A stretch of 64,000 nt of DNA from Glandiceps talaboti. Lineage: Eukaryota; Hemichordata; Enteropneusta; Spengelidae. Below the pieces are notes generated by a model, which had not been told where the DNA came from, searched no databases, and was given only the letters and a program-made list of their open reading frames with translations. Made by a program: the position numbers and the translations under genes. This document shows positions 11,872-23,690 of this stretch, in pieces. Every line of letters begins with the position of its first letter. Position 1 is the stretch's first letter. The stretch is from assembly GCF_964340395.1 (NCBI RefSeq), contig NC_135550.1:12355908-12419907 (forward strand), read 5' to 3'.

Positions 11872-14038
11872 TGTTGTATTCAGTGATCTGGTGAGCAATT
11901 GAACTACGTCACTATTTTGCGGGGTGTTTGATCTGACCTATATGCTCGAGATGGATCGCGTCCAATTCACGTTTTTAGAAGTTATAAGTAGATAGAACTG
12001 AGAGTATCAAACCCTGTCAATGAACTTTGCTGTTTGCATTTGCCTTTCAATCAGGAATATTGACACCCTAACTATGCGAATAAGAACGGATCAGAATAAA
12101 GTGGTTGATATTGATAGAATAATTTCACTTCTTAAGGTAAATAATGACCTATGACCCTGTACGTCATCGCACGAACTAGAATAATACTACAAGGTGGTTT
12201 TTAAGGTCAAGCGCGAAGGTCGAGTAACTTCTATCATCAGTAAACTCTACACCTGGGCATCACTGTCATGTAAATGGTAAATTAATTTTGTATCCATCCA
12301 TTCATAACAACACTCGCTATATATCTGTCCTTGTGAAGATAACCGTAATTATAGCCCGTTTGCTTGGGAAACCCAGTTTGTTTCTTCTTTAACATACTAG
12401 TTAGTATTGTGAAATGAAGCGAATGAATTGGCTCTTGGGCCGTCTTGCACGGTGCCGTAAAAAAGAGACTGTGGTTTATGAAGATGAGCCACTCCAAAGG
12501 AGATTTGTTTCTGCCGGTCTGATAAAAGTATCAATTATCGAGATTGCTTTTAAACTTGAAGGTTGTTACTCAACCGCGTAATGGCGGTCCGTCTAATAAA
12601 ATAACATTGTAATTTCCGTCACGATTTCGAGAGACACAAAATGGTACCCATCGTTACGTTCTGCTGTGGTGTTCCCTGAAAGCTAATTCGGTTTAATTGA
12701 TGTTATGTGATTTGATTAGAGTTGATTTGTTTCGATCGGCTATGACAATAATGGTTTGCACAATATAGTAGTGCAACTGCACTTGTATATATTCGATACG
12801 AGGGACTGTGTTCTAGATGAAATAAGAATTATGGATATAAACACACAGTGTCTGTGTGATCATGGATATTTAGCGGAACGGAATCCGTTCAAATCACGGG
12901 GACTTAACAAGACAAGACAAGACAAAATACTAGTATATATATTAACAAAGCTTGAGACCATTATGATAAGAAACTACATACAACAGTCCATTATCTATAC
13001 ATTCCACAGCTGCTGTGAATGGAAAAAAATTGCAACAACTTTAATATAAACCGCCATCTTATATTAGCGCCTAGATTGAAAGGACAGTATCAGCTGGTGT
13101 CAAGTGGAAAAGAGTCAAAATGGTTTACTGATCAAACTAATCAATTCCATAGCTGTATACAGTATTACTACTAAAGATAAATAGCTTCAAGCTGGCGGCA
13201 GTAAAAAAGCCTGGTCGGTCATCCACGTGTTCAAATATGTTAAGTAATTCCCGGAAATATGCCCGAAAATCTCGAACTCTATCACATCGTATACGATTAT
13301 GGTGTGTATTCTGGTGTATATGCAAATTTAATTTAATCCGTTATTTGTATTTTAAATCATACTTTACATAATTATGAAGTTACACAGCAGCAGGCACTGT
13401 CTGATCTTTCGTTCACGTTATTAAAAAAAACCCGTACAGTCGATAACTATGTCTCCTAAATAACTGAACAGAATGGGTTTCCCTTGGCGTACTCTTTCTG
13501 ATGAAGGAATTGTTCACGCCTGGAGCTTTTGCTCCTGTTTCTACTAAACAAAACTGTGGGATTGATAGTTTTCCTCAACACAAGGGACAACTTTTCGTAC
13601 AATAATCAACTATTCTAGTCATGTTTTAAAAAAAACCCCAAAAAACCAACAAGTACTGCTAGTATATATGCCTCAGTCGTTAAGTCTACAAGCATTTTAA
13701 GCATTCTTAAAAACTTTCCCGACCATTAACACTGTCTAAACTAATACCGGTGGAACGCTATATTCGAGTGTTACAATCATTACATTTAACATTTTGTTCC
13801 AAGTGGTCGTCCAGAGGTATCAAATATTTATAGATTTATTACAGTACAGTAAATTAGATGACTGAATTATTCATACCGGTGGCAATTTGGATCTCAAGCA
13901 CATGTATTGATTCATGTGTTGGGAAATCGAATGAAATTTTAATCTAGTAAAGGGATATGACATTCGATAATCTTAGTCATCGCAGGTGATAGTAACAACC
14001 TTTATATTCATCTTGTCTATGGTAATATCTTTGTACTG

Positions 14039-14040
<2 letters not shown>
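11871..14040. other. No supported gene
   Basis: Mostly unique AT-rich DNA. A minus frame at 13137-13325 (62 codons, core RDFRAYFRELLNIFEHVDD) looks protein-like in a patch of higher GC but has no start or splice support. A short ACAAG pentamer run lies at 12907-12929. On the minus strand an AAGATGGCGG start at about 13051 gives only about 20 codons. Confidence 0.45.

Positions 14041-14130
<90 letters not shown>
14041..14130. repeat. (TA)n microsatellite
   Basis: 90 bp of uninterrupted AT dinucleotide. It is self-complementary, so it can extrude as a cruciform. Confidence 0.98.
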
Positions 14131-14132
<2 letters not shown>

Positions 14133-14472
14133 TTTGCAGTGGTCCTAGTTTTTAGCTTGGCATGGTATCAAGTACGTACATGTATATGCACTGAGGAAAG
14201 TGATGGAAAACAACTGATACGAGAGAGAGGCAAAATCACGCCGACTCCAACTCTCATGAATTACATCGTTCTGTTCTCAAGACCCCGTTTATCAATATTC
14301 AGCGTAACAGTTGTAATGTTTAGGGAAATCAATTTTACTACACATGGTTTATTTTACTGAATGGAATATGTTTGCACTCATTGCATCGTTTAACACAGAA
14401 CACTGCATGCTGTGGATTTAAAGGGTGGACTTTGATTGGGTCTACTATACTATGCTATGCTTTAACATGCAC
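14131..14472. other. No gene seen
   Basis: Unique sequence between a TA tract and a degenerate minisatellite. The plus-strand frame running in from the TA tract is an artefact in its first half. Confidence 0.5.
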
Positions 14473-14745
14473 AGTGATGTAGAATCGTAGAACAAGGACT
14501 GCTATGTGCTGGTATAGATGTTGAAAACAAAGTCTGCTATGGTATACTGGTATGGATATAGAGAACAAAGTATGCTATGCTAATATGAATGTAGAAAACA
14601 ATGTCTGCTATGGTACACTGATGTGGATGTAGAGGACAATGCCGATATGGATATAGAGAACAAAGTCTGCAATGATGGTATGGATGTAGAACACAAAGTC
14701 GTCCGATGTGGTATACTGATGTGGATATAGAGAACAAAGTCTGAC
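14473..14745. repeat. Degenerate minisatellite, about 30-40 bp unit
   Basis: At least seven related units built on the order CTGCTATG, GGTATACTG, TATGGATATAG, AGAACAAAGT. Unit length varies by deletion of the CTGCTATG or GGTATACTG module. Overlapping minus-strand frames (Ser-Leu-Tyr-Pro / Tyr-Ile-His motifs) only reflect the repeat. Confidence 0.85.
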
Positions 14746-15391
<646 letters not shown>

Positions 15392-16180
15392 CTTTTATTT
15401 TCTTTTGTTGAATTGTGTCTACATGTACTATACTCAATTGTAAGTAAATGATTATGATTGCAGAACTCGAACGATAGACATTGAAAACACTCCGATATTC
15501 TGTAGGTCGTGCGGTTATCAACAAAAAACGCGTTTACTTGAAACATTAATTGGGTGTAATTGAGATATATCCGCAGACAGGATGTAAAAAGACTCAGTTG
15601 CTATGGACCTACATAGAAGCCACTCAAAGTGGAATAATTTCGCTTGGAGTAATTGGTATGATTGTTAAATTACAACCTGATATGCTACAGTTGGCAGTAT
15701 GTAGAACTCAATTACATATGTATCACCGTATGTTACTTTAGGAAGTCAATGAAATAACCGAGTGTAATAAAACACACCCAAAATCCAGGAACGTGCGTTG
15801 TGAAATATCAATTTATCATCACACACACTTGCGTCAGCATTGAAATAGGTCGGAACTAAATATCGCTTCAAAGCAACAATACATATGTACATATATACGT
15901 GGGCAGAATTCAATAACAAAGTGTGTACCAAAATATTGAAAAATGATAAATGGTGTTTGTGTTATGTCATTAAACATTTTCGACTACGCTGTAACCCAAT
16001 ACGCCTATAACAGCACTGTTTTTTTTGAGAGAAATTAGTTGAACTATTAAACTAATATACACTTATGGTCATGTCACACTTTCAATCGAACAGATGTGTG
16101 GCCCTGTTAATACAATAACTGTTTCAACCCGTGTGTTCTATGCTAACTGATGAATGGAGATTATAAATGGGTCTTATCAA
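15392..16180. other. No supported gene
   Basis: Unique sequence. Two 60-odd codon frames (15550-15741 plus, 15746-15931 minus) have no recognisable content. Confidence 0.5.
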
Positions 16181-16470
16181 AGGGACTGCATGGTCAGGGC
16201 GACTTGCTTGCAATGGGGTTCGAGCCTCGCCGCTGCTGTTTGTTTCCCCGGATGGTTAAAGTCCTGGGGCAAGATTTGAACGACGATATTGTAACCTATT
16301 CAGGCCAGCTGCATAACCGGTGACCTGGTAGAATATAGGTTGCACTAAGTAGTGAATGGTGTTCTTACAGGGCAGTTGTGCCATTATTGGTCTGTGCCAC
16401 GGGGTAATAATTATAAAGCGCTCTGTTGAGTGGAAAGGTGTTGTTGTAAAATGCATCATTATCATTGTTG
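16181..16470 (+). mobile_element. tRNA-derived SINE
   Basis: The head resembles the two internal RNA polymerase III promoter boxes: an A-box-like TGGTCAGGGCG at 16191 and a B-box-like GGTTCGAGCCT at 16217, about 26 bp apart. The B-box lies in a T-arm-like context (GGGGTTCGAGCCTCGCC). The tRNA-related part is followed by an unrelated body of about 220 bp, and the 3' end is a short ATCATTATCATTGTTG tail, as seen in many SINEs. There is no ORF. The A-box departs from consensus at two positions, so the copy is probably inactive. Flanking target duplications were not clear by eye. Confidence 0.7.
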
Positions 16471-17076
16471 AATACTGACAACTACGCCCACAGCTATCGT
16501 TGAATACCTCGCCCCCCAACTCTCTCAATTTTGTTGACTAGAGTAATATAATACCGATTATCCCGAGTACTCGTTTATGATATCATTCATAGTATTATCT
16601 ATATGACAAAATGCAAGTACGTGACCATGCATGTGGTCGACATTAATTCAATATCATGTAATATGTGTGTGTGTGACGTATATTCAATAGCATGTAATAA
16701 GCGTAACAGGGTAGTATTTGTGTTGTAAAAGGCAGTACCAATATCACAATGTACTAACGTGATTCGAGCAAAAACAGTGTCAATTCCAACAGTAGTCTAA
16801 AAACCAGCAGGCTTTCGGGGATTTTGATGGGGTGGGAAAGCAGGCTAATCCAACTGTTGAACAAACGAACGAACGAACGAACGAAGCGAAGTCGCTAATG
16901 CAAGACGTGACATGATACGCTGTTCTTTATTCAACATGACGGCAATTATTATATAGTAGTTACCCTTTCTACAGCGGTGACAGTTAGTCGGCTATGAAAT
17001 ACAATCAATTTTAGCAAACCAAAATAAATTAGATCCCTTTAACCCCTGTCTGTGAAATGGTTTATAAATTTCGCAT
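16471..17076. other. No gene seen
   Basis: Unique sequence. A short (ACGA)n run lies at 16864-16884, and an imprecise local duplication (ATTCAAT.TCATGTAATA) near 16640-16700. Confidence 0.5.
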
Positions 17077-17136
17077 TTGACACAAGAGCGGGGGGTGATT
17101 GCTGTCAAATTTATCAACGCCAAGCATAATATTTAC

Positions 17137-17283
17137 ATGGCAACGTTTAACGCAACGTCGAAAAAAGTAAGCAACATACCTGAGTCTGTGAGTGAGATAC
17201 GAGAATATTGCGACAGCTGGGAATGGGTTATGTTGACACAGGCTCCTTACGTTAATAGAATGATTGCGGTGGAAAGCTTCTAA
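17137..17283 (+). CDS. Candidate small ORF, unrecognised
   Basis: From an ATG at 17137 a 48-residue frame runs to TAA, beginning MATFNATSKKVSNIPESVSE and containing an EYCDSWEW segment. The frame is open further upstream to about 17077. A donor-like AAA|GTAAGC lies at 17166, which would end a coding exon after MATFNATSKK. The composition is protein-like and the GC content is above background, but the opposite strand is also open across the same bases with better splice sites. Only one of the two, or neither, is real. Confidence 0.2.
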   Translation: MATFNATSKKVSNIPESVSEIREYCDSWEWVMLTQAPYVNRMIAVESF

Positions 17284-17398
17284 GATTGTCTCAGTGGCAA
17301 TTACATACAAATAAACCAAACGCACGCATTTGACATAAACCGTTAACATCAGGCCTCTGATTACTGAGCGACACCCATTTGCGCATGCGCAGAAAGTT
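17180..17398 (-). CDS. Candidate internal exon, 219 bp, unrecognised
   Basis: On the minus strand a strong acceptor (TTTTTTTCTCCTTACGCTTGCAG) precedes position 17398 and a good donor (CTCAG|GTATGT) follows 17180. One frame stays open across the whole interval (1 nt, 72 codons, 2 nt). It encodes a cysteine-containing start (TFCACANGC), a hydrophobic stretch (LMLTVYVKCVRLVYLYVIA) that could be a membrane segment, and a polar C-terminal part. A second frame is open for the first 35 codons. The whole minus frame is 127 codons (17062-17445). No family is recognised. The plus strand carries an overlapping frame. Confidence 0.3.
17380..17391. promoter_or_regulatory. NRF-1-type palindrome
   Basis: TGCGCATGCGCA is a perfect match to the palindromic NRF-1 site known from CpG-rich animal promoters. 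It lies at the edge of the 17.1-17.4 kb candidate coding patch. A single 12-bp match is suggestive only. Confidence 0.3.
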
Positions 17399-18299
17399 CT
17401 GCAAGCGTAAGGAGAAAAAAATGTTATACCATTTATATTACGCATCTTTCAGTTCACTCATAATAGGACCTAAGGTTTTTTTAGAACCGACCAATCAGTC
17501 GCTGCTCAAACCAAATATGAATAAATAAACAGAGCCTATAGGGGGTCGATGAAAACGATACAGATACCATATTAGTTGATTGCCTGCTTCTGGAAAGTGC
17601 GAAATCTTAGCAATCGTTTGTAATGAATCGATTCAACGATTTTCGTTTGGCAAATCAGAGATATTTATCCAGAACTGATGTCACACTGTGGAAATACAAT
17701 ATGAATACGAATTGATAATTAATTTAGCCTAACGGTCCAATAATATCGATTATACTACATCGTTTTTTCCCCCAGATTTTTAAATGTTACGAAGCTAATT
17801 TTTCTCTTCACCAAACTTCTCGTCATTCGTCATGTCTACGTCTGTGTTTATCACAATTACTACTCGCTGCACGATAGCTAGCAGCCTAGGAAATGATTTT
17901 AGATCACATATCTTTGTACAGCAACCTATAAATGAACTCATGCATACAAACTTGAATTCGGAATTTCGAAACGAAAGGTTTTTAAAAAATTACGATTTTA
18001 GGACCAAATTACTGGTCTCACGTCACATCTGCATTCAGTCGTGATTTACTGCTGCTCTCAGCCATACATCAATCGTGAATAATAGATGTTAGTTCAAGAA
18101 AATGTAAGTGGCGGGAAAAAATAAATACTTTTCTAATCCAAATAATCTCAGGTAAGGGAACTGCCACTGCCTAATTAAATAATGTAAATTAGAGACAGGA
18201 TCCGACGTCAGAGTGAAAAAAAAACATATACAATCAGACGCAGTAATGTGTTTTTGTTTTTTCTACAGAATTGTCGGAATCAACACATTGTCACTTATA
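17399..18299. other. No supported gene
   Basis: Unique AT-rich sequence. A 70-codon frame at 17832-18044 is unremarkable. A good acceptor-like site (TTTTGTTTTTTCTACAG) ends at 18268, but all frames after it close quickly. Confidence 0.45.
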
Positions 18300-18507
18300 A
18301 GGCATCACTGCACAGGAGGTAGACGTGACGAGCTTTCAGAAAATTAAAGAGAAGGAGCAACAGCAGCTATTTTTTTATGATTCAAACTCAATGGTCATGA
18401 AGTTTGACCTGCTTTGTCAAGCTATCACCTACATAAAACTACCAGCAAACCATGTCGGTTCAATACTAAAACAGCTTTTCGGAAAGCCAGACGTACCGGT
18501 CACGTGA
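18300..18507 (+). CDS. Candidate terminal coding exon, unrecognised
   Basis: An open frame of 68 codons ends at TGA 18507. It includes a Lys/Glu/Gln-rich segment (FQKIKEKEQQQLFFYD) and a helix-like LLCQAITYIKLPANHVGSIL. There is no ATG near the start, so it would have to be reached by splicing. An acceptor-like CTGCACAG at 18308-18315 is in frame (phase 0), and a stronger acceptor lies 47 bp upstream in another frame. No domain is recognised. Confidence 0.22.
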
Positions 18508-18924
18508 CCCTATCACGTTGTCTTTGTGTGTAGAACGTGACATGCGTCGATTTTATCTATTATTCGTGACACTCTTCAAACGGACACAAAATTTGTCATC
18601 TAATAACAAATCTCTTCTTATTGACACGAAGGTCAACACTTCTCCCATTAGGCGGGAACTCATTGTAACCCGATTTTTCCAATATCCATGATTCGTTTTT
18701 AAAAAAAAAATGTTCTCATTGAGAGGAAAATGAACATCATTCATTCTGAAGTGTCCCTACTACAGACGCAGAATTAAGTTTCATTTTGAACGAATTGCCA
18801 ATTATAACGGAAGTGTCAAACTAAAGCACAATCTGACGATCAGTTTGATATAGAGAAGTGACAATGAATTGGCCAGAGTATCGTTCCAAAGACGATTCCT
18901 ATATTTATAGGCTCTTGGTAGTTT
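18508..18924. other. No gene seen
   Basis: Unique sequence with one 63-codon minus-strand frame of no recognisable content. Confidence 0.5.
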
Positions 18925-19125
18925 GACAAAGCGAAGCATAAACAACTTCAAATGACGAGTTTTTGGTCTACTCAATCATGTAAACAAAGAAATACTATAA
19001 CGATTTCTACATTTCTTATATTTCGATCTTTTGACAAAGAGAATCATCAACAACTTTAATGTATAGTTCTTGTTTCGTCTACTACTAAATCATGTAAATA
19101 AAGAAATACTATGACATTTCAGATC
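18925..19125. repeat. Two-copy tandem duplication, 108 bp period
   Basis: GACAAAG..AA.CAT.AACAACTT at 18925 recurs at 19033, and both copies end in AATCATGTAAA.AAAGAAATACTAT. Divergence is moderate. Confidence 0.8.
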
Positions 19126-19429
19126 TCATGAGAGACTGTTACATACTTTAGCAAAAGAAAATAAACCCAGTATTTTTTATACTTTATCTAAATGTCAATC
19201 TGTACCAGATGCAAACTGCTCATGCCTTCCTTCCGTACAATTTGTATATCCTTTATTATCATCAGAGTTCACATACAAACTTATATGAAATTTGAAGCAA
19301 GCATTGCATTGTTCAGATATATGCGCATGCGTTTTGTTATCATTGATGTACATATTAAATTATATGAATAAGTGACCTATTTCCTAATTACCAAAAATCA
19401 TTAATTAAGCAAATTATTCATTTAAAGTA
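19126..19429. repeat. Diverged copies of the following dispersed repeat
   Basis: Fragments such as TTATATGAAATTTGAAGCAAGCATT (quoted in part: ATGAAATTTGAAGCAAGC) and CTAATTACCAAAAATCATTA recur in altered form in the next interval, so this looks like an older copy of the same unit. Confidence 0.45.
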
Positions 19430-19688
19430 AGAGCTGCATGGTCAGGCTTTTATAAAAGACAGTTTCCATGTCAATATATGCATCCAATTATATGTAATTT
19501 GAAGCTTGCATTCGTAAGATATTGCCTAATTACCGAGTAATCAATTATGCAAATAATTAATTGATATTCATGGGATGCTTACCAAAACCAAACGAGCTCT
19601 TGTTATTACCATGAGGAAGATGTGTAGCAAGTTCTATCAGTGGTGAGATATCGTGTCCACGGACAGACAGAGAGACAGAGAGACCGAA

Positions 19689-19743
<55 letters not shown>

Positions 19744-19785
19744 AGCATAACATAACGTTCCCTTACGGAAGCTAAAGACGGGGTT
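19430..19785. mobile_element. Dispersed-repeat 3' tail ending in (GACA)n
   Basis: A characteristic unit (CTAATTACCGAGTAATCAAT, then GATATTCATGGGATGCTTACC, then TATCGTGTCCACGGACAGAC) leads straight into a GACA array. The array is followed by AAAAGCATAACATAACGTTC and a short inverted-repeat-like CCCTTACGGAAGC. A fixed unique sequence ending in a fixed microsatellite is typical of SINE or non-LTR retrotransposon 3' ends. That reading is inference, since no second full copy is in the window. Confidence 0.5.
19662..19741. repeat. (GACA)n microsatellite
   Basis: About 80 bp of GACA with AGAG and CGAAA interruptions in the first third. Confidence 0.97.
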
Positions 19786-21580
19786 TGACTTCTAACATGA
19801 TTGTGCCAGGATCACCATGGCCACCATCTCATTAATCCATATAACACCAATCAAGTGTTTGATTTATTGCTGACAAAACTTTCAAAATGCTTTCAACACG
19901 TAGTTCACAACCCGAGCTCACTTTTACGCATAGCCATGCACAGAAAACACTTCAACTAGCTGCCTCTAACCTAACTCAGTTGCATATAAAGTGGGCAAGT
20001 ATCATCGACATTTTTACAGTGGCAATAATTTTTAATACCCTTTGAAATGAATTCTAATTAACAAGGCAACCATTTGACAATCACTGTATCGACTCGACCG
20101 TGTAAATATTATATGTTTTTTGATAAATCATGCCAATTATGATCTGAAAACAACTCTTAACACTGAAGTTTATGGTATTTTTCTCTCTTATTTGAAGTAA
20201 TGTTTATATTTCACTGCACATGTTGACGCTTGGATCAGCTGGTTGGCAATACATTTAGGCGCCAGGCTGTATTTAAATGCCAACAGCTGCACTCGGCAGA
20301 TCATTCAGTCATTAATCGATTGATTAATGTTTACCTCCCAATTATTGTTAATTAGTAAAAATTGACATGTTTGTACTATCAAAAAAAATTTGATAGTTAC
20401 AAGGAAAGACAGTGTTCTCGAGTACACCAGTTTGAAGTTTATATTTTGATTATGTCAGTTGGTGGTGAATACACGGTGTAGCTATATTGAGGGGGGCGGG
20501 AGTGTTTAATTGGACCTCGTAGGTGAGATTAATTATTGGATAGTGTGGTTTGGACATGAATTATTCGTATAGTTGACAAGGCATGAAATCCCGTGAGTGT
20601 TTTCTAATTAATTGGAACACTCTCTGTGTGAGGACTGAACTAAGACACTTTCACTGGATGAATTCAAAACATTTCGTCAATTCGACTCCTATGAATCAAC
20701 ACTATTGGCAGGAGTCATCAAAATCTCTACTGGGACAATACATTACACAACGACGGTGGGCTATTAGGTGAGGAACGCTGATGAGCACACGCGACGCTAT
20801 TAAATAAGTGTGTGGTCACTGTCCTTTTCATATATAGCCACGTGATCATATACAAAAATAACATCCACAAAACTGTAATGTATTGAAGTTAAATGAAACG
20901 GTTACTTATTAGAAACCAATTCAATATCGCCGGACTTGTTTTATCCTGTGTCTTTATCAGTAATCTGAAACTCTCATACATGTATTATCCTTAATTGGTT
21001 AAAAACACAAATTCGATTAGTTGAAATCGTAATTGCCTTCCTTATACCATTAATTATTGGTACCCAACGGGGTTAATTATAAGCTGACGATTCTAACACC
21101 GACTATAAATATTGACATCACATCGACCACATCTTCAACGCTATCGAACTCAGCGTTCAGATCAAAGGAAACACCCACGGACGAAACAAATAGTCACTAT
21201 ATACACACGAGTTAACCTATTACACTTATCTGAATCAAGATCAGCATGTGAGTAATGCTCTTGACCCTGAACTATTAGAGAGCAATCGATGTATCGTTGG
21301 AGGGCATCTTTTCCCCCAGGTGCTACATATCAGTAAATGAGGGGAGAATATAAACGATAACGATAACGGTTTGGAGTAAAATGAATGCATTATACCATCA
21401 TATACATATGATCTTTAGGGGAATGATAAAGTGATGTAAACATTTTAGAAAAAAATAAATATTATGTCATTAAATGTGAGAGACGTTTTCAATTGTGATA
21501 CGTAGAAAAAATACTCTTAAGTGAGTGGCCAGGCATATGGATGACAAGTGGCTATTTCTTTTTGGATTTTTAATTAAAGT
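19786..21580. other. No supported gene
   Basis: Unique AT-rich sequence. There is a small palindrome at about 20377-20399 (ACTATCAAA / TTTGATAGT around an A run) and imperfect CAGCTG...CAGCTG inverted repeats near 20236-20288. A 62-codon frame at 20583-20771 is within chance. Confidence 0.5.
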
Positions 21581-21813
21581 TTACTATAATGTTTTCCTAC
21601 TTGAAAAAAACAATGTGAAACAGCATCGACCAAATCCGTGTTTGTAACTCAATAAATTACAGAAAGCTAAAAATTGTTTAACAAGTTTAATTTTTTTATT
21701 GTACGAATAACAAATATTTTAAAACATTTTTGTTACGATTTTTTGAGTTACAGACAAGTACGTATTTAGTTTATTTTATCTCATTGTTTTTTTCAAGTAG
21801 GAAAACATAGTAG
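21581..21813. repeat. Inverted repeat, about 70-bp arms
   Basis: The left arm (21581-21650, with TTTTCCTACTTGAAAAAAAC) is complementary to the right arm (21743-21813, with TTTTTTTCAAGTAGGAAAAC). The spacer is about 90 bp of A/T. A related single arm occurs at 53202-53265. Probably a small fold-back or MITE family. Confidence 0.8.
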
Positions 21814-21960
21814 ACATCGGTAAAAATGAGAGTGGCGCTGAGAAAAACTGATTGTGTGATGATTGCCTTTATTTCCCTGAACAACACTGAAATCAGGATA
21901 GTTGAGAGATTTTTTGCGTGACGCAGACAACGTTTCTGGGCCCTGTTGAGACTATTACGA

Positions 21961-21989
21961 TGCATTCTGGGAACAATTCAAGATGGCGG
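21961..21989. promoter_or_regulatory. ZNF143-like and YY1-like promoter motifs
   Basis: TGCATTCTGGGAAC (reverse complement GTTCCCAGAATGCA) resembles the core of the ZNF143/Staf element, and AAGATGGCGG directly after it matches the YY1 motif that often overlaps translation starts in animal genes. The ZNF143-like core is conserved in the opposite arm (22750-22766), while the YY1/ATG part is degraded there. Confidence 0.35.
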
Positions 21990-22010
21990 TTCACTTGGGC
22001 AGCAGCCGAG
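21983..22010 (+). CDS. Candidate first coding exon in the hairpin's left arm
   Basis: ATG in an AAGATGGCG context opens MAVHLGSSR and reaches a near-consensus donor CCGAG|GTGAGC at 22011 (phase 1). In the right arm the homologous sequence has lost the ATG and the donor (GGTGGAGGCTCACTTGG, then CCGAGTAG). So only the left copy could act as a gene start. No second exon was found downstream. If it is an element rather than a gene, this may be the first exon of a lost transposon gene. Confidence 0.3.
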
Positions 22011-22866
22011 GTGAGCAGTTATTTGACTGATTTTAAACAAATCTCTTCGGTTTGAGGAAAATCATGTAGCCTAACGTACCCAGTAGTGTTCTTAGCTTAC
22101 ACCCAGAGAGTTTCGCTTTGATTCATTATTCCAAGTACCTGTGAAAGAAATTCTACTTTTTTCAAGTGTGGTCGAAGTATATCTCTACTAGTACTACTCT
22201 AGCATTATACATTTATAGACTCAATGGACATCGGCCATGTGTTCCTTTTTTTATTAGCATATTGTCTATCAGTGCTATCTGGAATAATTTCAAAATCATG
22301 TAAATGCATACAATCTTTCCATTGACAGAATATATACATAATCTGATCAATTATTTTTTTCGAAATCTGAAAATATAACAGAATATGATGCCCTATATCA
22401 TGTTAATCATAGGAATGCATAAAGTATATTGAAATAAATAACAGATTTCTGAATGCAGATGGAACTTGTCAATGCCAACTGGATGACAAATACGTGGTCG
22501 ATATCCTAGCATTGAATCTATGAATGCATTTATGCATGGCAGAGATTGACTTCAACCACACTTGAAAAACTAGAATCGCTTTCATCACAGATATTTTCGA
22601 AAATGCATCAAAACGAAACTGTCTGGGGGTAAGCTAGGAACATTGCTGAGTACTTTTGGCCACATGAGTTTCCTCAAATCGTAGCGATTTGTTTAAGATC
22701 AGTAAAATAACTACTCGGCTGCTGTCCAAGTGAGCCTCCACCTTTAATTGTTCCCAGAATGCATTGTAAACGTCTCAGCCGGGCCTAGAAACTTTCTCTG
22801 CTTCACGCAAAAAATCTAAACTATGTTGATTTCAGTGTTCAAGGAAGGAAAGAAAGGCAATCATCA

Positions 22867-23316
22867 CCTGCACCTGTTCTACGTAGTAATGAATTTGAAA
22901 TAAACACTGTGCAATGTGCACACCGTATAAACGAGAGTTAATTAGAAAATATATTGCTCAAAGAGTGGCTTAATTGGTTGATGTCACACAAAACACACCG
23001 ACCATGTTGACTGTTTGGCAGACTAATATATAAATTATTGAAGGGGTCGTTCATTTAGGCGTGAAAAACTAACATTAGAACACATTGTCGCCACATGTGA
23101 CCGGAACTCATCAGTCAGAAGTCTGTTGTAATGTTGACATTGTCTGCTAAATGATGAATAACCCAAAATGACCTGAGTAAACTAAACCAACGGGGGACAT
23201 CTATCGTGACACAGAGCCCAATCATAATTATTTTCATACTCCCGTGGCTTTTCGGTAAGCATTTTAATATAAGTAACTCTGCCTTCCGGCGCAACAACCA
23301 ATTATTTCATGGCGAC
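22867..23316. other. No supported gene
   Basis: Unique sequence. A 60-codon minus frame (23115-23297, with IIMIGLCVTIDVPRWFSLL) has a hydrophobic core but no supporting context. Confidence 0.45.
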
Positions 23317-23690
23317 AGTTATCACGGCAGTGAAAACAGAGTGTGAAATATTACTGCGTTATCATTGAATAGCGTGCAACACCACGTGTTATCATTGCAT
23401 GGCGTCTAATATCACGTGTTATCATTGCATGTAGTGAAATATTACTGCGTTATCATTGCATAGCGTCAAATATCACTGCTAGCGTTAAATATCACTACGT
23501 TATCATTGCATAGCGTCAAATATCACTGGGCTATCACCACAATAAAAACATAATGTGAAATGTCACTGTGGTATTTTTGCAGTCAAAACAGTATGAAATA
23601 TCAGTGCGTTATCATAGCATAGCGTTAAATATCAGTGCGTTATCATAGCATAGCGTCGAATATGACTGCACTGCGGTATCACCCTATTCA
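23317..23690. repeat. Minisatellite, about 31-bp unit
   Basis: Tandem copies of GTGAAATATCACTGCGTTAT followed by CATTGCATAGC, with unit length changes and TACTGCG/CACGTG variants. Isolated diverged units continue to about 23940. Confidence 0.9.

Larger units (their letters stand above)
21857..22866. repeat. Giant 1.0-kb hairpin with about 380-bp arms
   Basis: The interval starts TGATGATTGCC and ends with its reverse complement. The left arm (21857-about 22241) aligns with the reversed right arm (about 22491-22866) along its whole length, including landmarks GATTTTTTGCGTGA, GCATTCTGGGAACAATT, CAGCAGCCGAG, CTTAGCTTAC and TTTTTCAAGTGTGGT. Identity looks like roughly three quarters. The loop is about 250 bp. 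No transposase frame is present. It is either a fold-back transposon or an old inverted duplication of a gene's 5' end. Confidence 0.9.
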
